Shown piece by piece: positions 5,481-12,900 of a DNA stretch of 20,117 nt. The translations under genes were made by a program, and so were the position numbers. Source of the stretch: Thermoflexales bacterium (lineage in GTDB: Bacteria > Chloroflexota > Anaerolineae > Fen-1058); NCBI GenBank assembly GCA_016931085.1, contig JAFGFO010000003.1, positions 1 to 20,117 of the forward strand, written 5' to 3'. The notes below the pieces were generated by a model. The model saw only the letters and a program-made list of their open reading frames with translations, was not told where the DNA came from and did not search any database. Within the stretch, counting starts at the first letter, position 1; each line of letters starts with the position of its first letter.

Positions 5481-6815
5481 ATGACCTACTCACACAACAC
5501 ATCGACTCAAGCTGGAAGCGAGAAGGCGCGAGGGCAGGGTGCTTCCTGGCAACACACTGCTCTCAACATCCTCGTCCCGCTCGTCCTGAGCTTGCTTGGC
5601 GCTTTTGCCGTCTTGGAGATCGGCTATCGCATCTTTTACCAGCTCATCCCCCTCGAAGTGTGCGCCTCTGATCCCATCGTGGCCAATTATTATTGCCAGC
5701 CCTATTTTGTGTACGACAAGCCCGTCCGCATCGCCTATCGCTACAAGCCGGGTTATCATACCGAGGGGTGGTGGGATCCGGCTAACCCAACCCAGGCCAA
5801 TCCAGAAAACAACGCCGCCCCCTCCGGCCGCAGCGACGCGTTTTGGTATGTCTTCAAGGCCGACGAGATGGGTTTCCCCAACAGCGAATATGAATGGCGC
5901 GATCGCTACGACGTCGTCGTCACCGGCGACTCTTTTGTCACCCGCACCGCGCCCAAAACGTGGATCGAGCTGCTGGGGGAGCAGACCGGCCAGACGATCC
6001 TCACCCTGGGCGCGTCCAGTTGGGGGACGCTGAACGAGGCCGAGGCGATCAAGCTGTACGGCCTGGACAAGAAACCCAAGTGGGTGCTGGTGATGTTTTT
6101 CGAGGGGAACGATTTGCTCAACGTGGCCCAATACCTCGAGCGGCGTGCCAGCGGCCTGAGCTGGAAAGAGTTTGACATGCAAAATGTGTCACTGCTCCGG
6201 CGCTCGATGGCGCTGCACATGACGGGCTACTGGCTGGGCCAGTTGGCGCCGAAGGAAACGGCCCCGCCCCGCTACCGTTACCCGGTGATGGCCAGCACCG
6301 AGGCCGGCGAGGTGGAATTGGTGTTCAAAGACATCCACCTGTTGCCGCTCAGCGCTGACTATGAAACCCTGGCGCGCTCGGACGACTTTCGCGCTGTCAG
6401 CGACAGCCTGCTCGACTTGAAGCGCTTGTGCGATGCCCAGGAGACACGCCTGGTGGTGGTGTACGTGCCCAGCAAAGAGCACGTCTACTGGTCGCGTATC
6501 TGGGACGCGGTGGACGTGAACAACATCCTGGAGCGCACGGTCACGGTGAGTTTGAGCGATGGCGCGAGCGGCAAGCTTCAGTGGAATCCCCAATACCTCA
6601 GCTACGACGCCTTCAACCAGAACCACAATGCCCAGGAGCGGCTGGTCGAGGACTGGGCGCGCGACAACGGCGTCGAGCTGCTCAACCTGACCCCGATCTT
6701 TTGGCAGGAGAGCATCGCGCGCGGCGAGACTTATCACTACGCCGACCCGCACTGGAACCAGGTGGGCAACCAGATCGCCGCCGACGCGATCGCCGACTAT
6801 ATGCGCACGCATTAG
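5481..6815 (+). CDS. AlgX/AlgJ-like SGNH-fold membrane protein (putative O-acetyltransferase or esterase)
   Basis: The 444-residue protein has a hydrophobic anchor at about 28-48 (NILVPLVLSLLGAFAVLEI), followed by an extracytoplasmic SGNH-like domain. SGNH blocks are visible: VVTGDSF with the nucleophile Ser151, LGASSWGT (177-183) as the glycine block, EGND (208-211) with Asn210, and YADPHWNQVGN (420-430) with the Asp422/His424 pair. The D-x-H-W-N form of the last block is that of the AlgX/AlgJ branch, whose members O-acetylate exported polysaccharides. A similar role at the cell surface is plausible, but no polysaccharide synthesis or MBOAT gene is in view, so esterase activity is also possible. 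I chose ATG 5481; a GTG at 5412 extends the frame by 23 residues and competes for the same GAGGTGA site. The gene ends at a strong bidirectional terminator. Confidence 0.82.
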   Translation: MTYSHNTSTQAGSEKARGQGASWQHTALNILVPLVLSLLGAFAVLEIGYRIFYQLIPLEVCASDPIVANYYCQPYFVYDKPVRIAYRYKPGYHTEGWWDPANPTQANPENNAAPSGRSDAFWYVFKADEMGFPNSEYEWRDRYDVVVTGDSFVTRTAPKTWIELLGEQTGQTILTLGASSWGTLNEAEAIKLYGLDKKPKWVLVMFFEGNDLLNVAQYLERRASGLSWKEFDMQNVSLLRRSMALHMTGYWLGQLAPKETAPPRYRYPVMASTEAGEVELVFKDIHLLPLSADYETLARSDDFRAVSDSLLDLKRLCDAQETRLVVVYVPSKEHVYWSRIWDAVDVNNILERTVTVSLSDGASGKLQWNPQYLSYDAFNQNHNAQERLVEDWARDNGVELLNLTPIFWQESIARGETYHYADPHWNQVGNQIAADAIADYMRTH

Positions 6816-6914
6816 CGGCTGGTCGAGAACGGGGTGAGTTTTGTGCTGTTTAGGGTGTGCTGGCCCGCAAGTCCTGAGTTACGGATAAGTTTTCTCTCAA
6901 CAAGCGACAAACAA

Positions 6915-6943
6915 GGGCCGAGTTTCTCAAGGAAACCCGGCCC
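6915..6943. terminator. Bidirectional intrinsic terminator between convergent genes
   Basis: A 12-base stem, GGGCCGAGTTTC against GAAACCCGGCCC with one mismatch and a 5-base loop (tcaag), is followed by T-rich sequence on both strands (ctgttctttt to the right, ttgtttgtcg to the left on the minus strand). It ends both the plus-strand SGNH gene and the minus-strand giant gene. Confidence 0.8.
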
Positions 6944-6965
6944 CTGTTCTTTTGTCCGCCTGCCG

Positions 6966-9900
6966 CTAGCGGTTCTTGAGCACGACCGGCAGGTAGATCT
7001 TGAACCCGCTCGGACCGGCGCTGCCGAACAAGCCAAAACTGGTCAGGTGACACACCCTCACGCTGAGCATATTTTGAGCGGTGTCACGGCTGTAGGTCGA
7101 GGCTGGCGTGCAGGTGTTGGCCACATCATCCCACGCCGTGCCTGTCCAGTAGTACAGGAGCAACTGGCTCTCGTCGCTTATCCCGGCTGAGCTCATGTCC
7201 TCTTCGCGATAGGCCAGGCTGACGACGATGCCCACGCTGCTGCTGATGGCGGACGAGGCGTCCAGGTCAAAGGCGCGCCCGGCAAAGAGGAGTGGGTCGT
7301 AGGCGTGCGCCGGCGTGGTGACTGTCGTGTAGGTGAAGAAGGTGAGGGCGCTGACGGCGTAAGGTGGGACGTCGACGGTCGTCGTCACGCCCTTGACAGG
7401 ATCGGTATACACCAGGCGGCCACCTATGGCCGGGTCGATGGCGCCGGCTGGCTTGGAGGCGATGCTCACCGTGTGCACATCCTTGGCTTCCCCACCCTGG
7501 TTGCTGGCCGTCAGGCTGATGGTGTGGGTGCCGGTCACGGACCAGGCGTAGGTGGCGCTGGCCGTCCCCTGGCCGCTGGACGGCGCTGGCTGCCAGGTGT
7601 AGGTGATGGGCTGGCTGGCGTTGGCCGGGCTGACGACGGCGCTGAATGTGTAAGGTGTGTCGATGTAGCCGCTCGTCACGCCATCGATCTCCACCTCAGC
7701 CAAGGCTATCGGCTCAAAGATGTTTACCGAGATCGTGTCCACCTGGCTGCCGAGCATATTGAGAGCCGTCACGGTGACGACCTTGGCGCCGGGCGTGTCC
7801 CAGGTGAACTGGACGGCTTTCTCCACGCCGCCGCGCACGACCTGGTTCGCCAGGCCGCTGGCTTGCCAGGTGTAGGTGATAGGCAGCGTGGCCGAGAAGG
7901 GACTGACCTGGGCCGCAAAGTTGATCGCCTGGCCTACCCACAACTGGCCACCTACCAGGTCGTTGGCGTCGGTGATGATCGTCACGCTCTCGATGGCCGT
8001 GGGCGGGCGCGACTTGAAGAGGATCGAGACCTTGGAGCTGGTGCCGATGTCAAAGTGCTCGATGATGCCATAGTTGCGCACGGTGCTGACGGTGCGTAGC
8101 CCCTGGCCAGCCGCCAGCGCCTGGGGCAGGGCCAGGCTCCAGTCACCGCTGACGGTTGCCGTGGCCACCCCCACGTGCTGCAAGGCTTCTGTAGCGTCGT
8201 TCTCGTCGTCCAGGTAGACGTCCACCAGGCAGTAGGGGCAGTCGTCGTCGCCGATGCCGCTCACGTTCGCCCCGTCGATGGTCGTGACCAGGGCCGGCGC
8301 AAAGTACTTGAGCGAGGCTGGAACGCCCGGACCGTACTCGATGACCTTGGGCACGTCCCGGACGACGTTGCCGCGTAGGGTGATGCCGTTGAGGCTATAG
8401 ATGCTGCCGAACATGCCAAAGCCATACCACGGGTTGTTGGCGATGACGTTGTCCAGGATCTGGTTATGCTCGCCATCCAGGATGATCCCGGCCCCACAGG
8501 CCCAAACGTCCTGATCACTGGCATCCACGCCGATGCGGTTGTCACGGACGAGGTTAAAGCTGCCAGACACGTCCATCGCCTCGGGTGGCGTCGAGCCGCT
8601 GCCGTACATCATGCCGGCGATCACGTTGTCGCTAACCCGGTTGCGGTCGCCCCCGATCACCACGCCCCGGCCTGTCCACCAGCCGGTAACGCCCGCGCTG
8701 TAGAGGACACAGCGCTCACCGGATGGCAGCGCCGGCAGCGTGCCGTCGGCTTTCGTGCCCACATAGTTGCCGGCGATGACGTTATCGCTGCCGGGGATGT
8801 CGTAGCTGATGCCCTGGGCGCTGGCCGAGACATTGTCCTTGATCAGGTTGTTGTCTCCACCGGCTCGGATATAGGAATTGTTCGAGTAGGTGGGGTTGTT
8901 GCTGACGTAATAGATGCTTTGCCCGTCGTCGTTCAGCCCCACCCAGTTCGCCTCGACGATGTTGCCGTCGTTGATACACCGGATCGAGCCCTCTTGCACG
9001 GCCAGGCCCCACACACCGTTGTTGTCCTCGCCGGCGATCTCGCCCAGCTTGATCGAGCCGCCGTTGACGATGATTTTGGGGCCAGTTGTACGCCCGCCAG
9101 GCTGTGTGCGGCCGTCGATAAAGACCTGCCCGCCCTTGACGTACGCCAGGTCAGTAGAACCGACGTTGATCTTCCAAGTCTGGAGGGTGCTGTCGTAGCC
9201 CGTGTCGCCAGTCGGGATGTTGAAGGCGATGAGCACGGGGCGATTGGCCCCGTCCACGCGGCCAGCCTCGACGATAGCACGCCGCAGGGTGCACTTGCCG
9301 TCGCTGGCCGGACGGAATCCACCCGTGTATGTTCCGACGCAGGTGTAGCTGGAGCTGGTGTCGGGGTCCTCGCTCGTGTCCACTGTCAGGGTGGTGTTGT
9401 AGGCGCCCGGCGCGGATGGCGTGGGCAGCCACTGCACGGCTGGCCGCTCTTCCGGCAGCGGCGGCGTGGGAGTAGGCTCTGGGTCGGGTGGGGTGACGCC
9501 GGCCGGGTAGAGGCTGGACGCAAAGTGGCTGGTAGTGCTGATCTCGAATTTCGGGATCACGTCAAAGTTGCGCGAGGTGCTGGCCGTGCGCAGACCCTGG
9601 GTCGGGGCCAAGGTCATGCCAATGTCGACCGACCACGTGCCGTCGGCGCCAGCGTTGGTGATCGCCACCGGCTGCAGAGCCTCGACCTGGCTGTCGCCAT
9701 CGTCGACGAATAGCTCGACCTGGCAGTAAGGGCACGGGCTGTCCGCGCCGCTCGTGCCATTGACCGTCGTGCCGGACAAGCCGGTGATCTGGGCCGGGTT
9801 AAAGTATTTCCACTCGGGCGGTACCCCAGGGCCGTAGGTGATCGCCTCGTGCACGTCCTTGACGACGTTGCTTTCCAGCAGGATCGAGTCGAGCGAGATC

Positions 9901-12900
9901 TGGCTGCCATAGATGCCAAAGGCACTCATGGGCGAGTTTACGATGGTGTTGTCGTAAAAGTGGTTGAAGCGATTGTAGAGGTCGATGCCATCCCCGCATA
10001 CGCCAACCTCGCGCCCTTCCGCGTCCACGCCGATCTTGTTGTTCTGGAGAATGTTATATTCGCCGTGCACCTCGATCGCCTCCGGTGGGGTGACCTCGGG
10101 GTCGCGGCTGGCAAACAGCATGCCGACAAAGATATTGCCATCGGCTGGGTCGGGCCCGCCGATCCGGTTGCGATTGCCGCTCACGTGCATGCCGTCGCCG
10201 GTGAACCAGTTGTAGAGGATGGCGTCTGGGTGGCACTTGCGGTGGGGCGCGATGTCGGGTATCGTGCCGTCGGCCCGCGTGCCGGCATAGTTGCCGATCA
10301 CCACGTTGTCGTTGCCGGCGATGACGTAACTCACGCCTTGGGCGCTGGCCGAGGCGTTGTTGCGCACCAGGTTGTTGCTGCCCCCAACGCGCAGATAGGA
10401 ATAGTTGTCCCGGTCGGGGTCGTCGTTGATGTAGTGGATTTCGCTCCCGTCGTCGCTCAGGCCCACCCAGTTGCCCTCGGCGATGTTGCGGTCGGTGACG
10501 AGCGAGATCTGCCCTTCCTGCACTGCCAGGCCATACACGGCGTTGTTATCGTCGCCGGCGATCTCGCCCAGCTTGATCGAGCCGCCCAGGACGATGATCT
10601 TGGGGCCGCTCGCTCGCCCGCCGATCTCGCCTTGCGTCCGGCCGTCGATGACGACCTGCTCCTCGCTCACGTACGGCAAATCGCCGAGCAGCGTGATTTT
10701 CCACGCCTCAAGTGTGGCGTTGTAGCCCGTGTCGGTGAGGGGGATGTTGAACTTGATCAGCACCGGGCGAGGCGTATACTCTGAGCTGGCCTCGACGATG
10801 GCGCGCCGCAGCGTGCACAGCCCGTCCGGCGCAGGCGCCGGTGGCCCCCAAGGATCGGTGAAGCAGGTATAGTCCGGCCTGGTGTCGGGATCGGCCGTCG
10901 TGGTGACCGTGATGATGGTAGCGTGCGTCGGCGGCGGGACGGGCGTGGGCAGCGGTTGAGGCATCTCCAGGTTTTCTGGCGGCAGCGGGGTTGGGGCCGG
11001 CGTGGGATCGGGCGGGGTGACGCTGGAGGGGTAGAGGCTGGCTGCAAAGTCGCTGGTGGCGCCCACCTCCAAGTTTTCGATCTGGCCGTAATCAGCCGTG
11101 GTGCTGGCCGTGCGCAGGCCCTGGGTGGGGGCAAGCGTCAGGCCAATGTCCACCGACCAGTCGCCATTTGCGTCCGCTGCGGTGGTCACCACGGGCTGCA
11201 GTGCTTCGATCTTGTCGTCGCCGTCGTCAATGAACAGTTCGACGGTGCAGTAGGGACAGTCGCTGTCGGCGCCACTCGTCCCGTTGACGGTAGAGCCAGT
11301 CATACCGGTGATCTGGGCTGGCTTGAAGTTGACCCAGGCCTCCGGCACCAACGGGCCGAACTCGACCGCGGCCGGCACGTCCTTGAGCGTGTTGCCCTGC
11401 CAGGTGATGGCGTTGAGCAGGTCGCTGCCAAAGATGCCCAGGGCATACGAGCCGGTCTTGACGATGGTGTTGTCCAGCAGTTGGTTGAAGCGATTGTTGA
11501 CATAGATGCCGAGGCCGCAGGTACCCACCTCGTGACCGGCCGAGTCCAGGCCAATCTTGTTGTTTTGCACCAGGTTGTACTCGCCAGACACCTCGATCGC
11601 GTCTGGCGGAGTGACGTCGGGGTCGCGGCTGGCAAACAGCAGTCCGGCGATGACGTTGCCGTCGGCCGGGTTGGGGCCACCGACCTGGTTGCGGCTGCCG
11701 TAGACGTGTATGCCGTCGCCAGTGAACCAGTTGTAGTAGAAGGCATCTGCCTTGCACTTGCGGTTGGCCGCGATCTCGGGTGCTGTGCCATCCGCCCGCG
11801 TGCCGGCCGAGTTTGCGACCAGGATGTTGTCGTCTCCGTCGATGACGAAACTCACGCCCTGGGCACTGGCCGAGGCGTTGTTGCGAACCATGTTGTTGTC
11901 GCCCCCAAGCCGGATGTAGGAATAGTTGTCCCGGTCGGGGTCGTCGTTGATGTAGTGGATGGTCTGCCCGTCGTCGCTCAGGCCCACCCAGTTGTTCTCG
12001 GCAATGTTGCGGTCGGTGATCAGCCGGATGCTGCCTTCCTGCACCGCAAAGCCATACACGGCATTGTTGTCGTCGCCGGCGATTTCGCCCAGCTTGATCG
12101 AGCCGCCCCGGACGATGAGCTTGGGGCCGGTCGCGCGCCCGCCGGGCTGAGTGCGGCCGTCGATGACGACCTGGCCCTCACTCACGTACGGCAGATCGCC
12201 GAGCAGTGTGAACTTCCAGGTGTCAAGCGTGGCGTTATGGCCCGTGTCGGTGAGGGGAATGTTGAAGCGGATCAGCACCGGGCGCGGCGTGTACATCGAG
12301 CTGGCCTCGACGATCGCGCGCCGCAGGGTGCATGCCTTGTCTGGCGCAGGCCCGTCTGGCCCCAGGGGATCGAGCACGCACGTGTAGCTCGGGCTGGTAT
12401 CGGGATCATTCGTCGTGGTGACGGTCAAGATGGTGGCGTAGGTAACTGGCGCTGTGGGAGCTGGCAACCACACAGGTGTGGGGAAGGGGGGTGGCGCCAC
12501 AGTGGGCGTCGTTGGCGGCGGCGGCGGCTGCACGCTGCCGCTTTCCGAGTAAAGCTCCTGCGAGAAATCGCTCGTCGTGCCGCCTTCAAAGTTTTCGATG
12601 ACGCCATAATCAGAGGTGGTGCTGGCCGTGCGTAGGCCTTGGGTCGGCGCTAGCGTCATGCCAATATCCACTGACCAGTTGCCGTCTGCATCCGCCGTGG
12701 TGGTCATCACTGGGGCCAACGCCTCGATCTTGTCGTCGCCATCGTCGATGAACAGCTCGACAGTGCAGTAAGGACAGGCGCTGGCTGCCCCGCTCGTCCC
12801 GTTGACGGTGGTGCCGGCAAAGCCTGTGACCTGGGCAGCTTTGAAGTTGACCCAGGTTGGCGGCACCAGGGGGCCAAACTCTACCGCGCCCGGCACGTCC

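Noticed and set aside
10923..12635. 570-codon open frame on the plus strand, and several others opposite the giant gene (for example 8466-9713 and 9849-10784)
   Set aside because: They mirror the repeated units of the minus-strand gene, show low-complexity Val/Asp/Gly-rich translations with no motif, and have no ribosome-binding sites. They are shadows caused by GC-rich codon bias.
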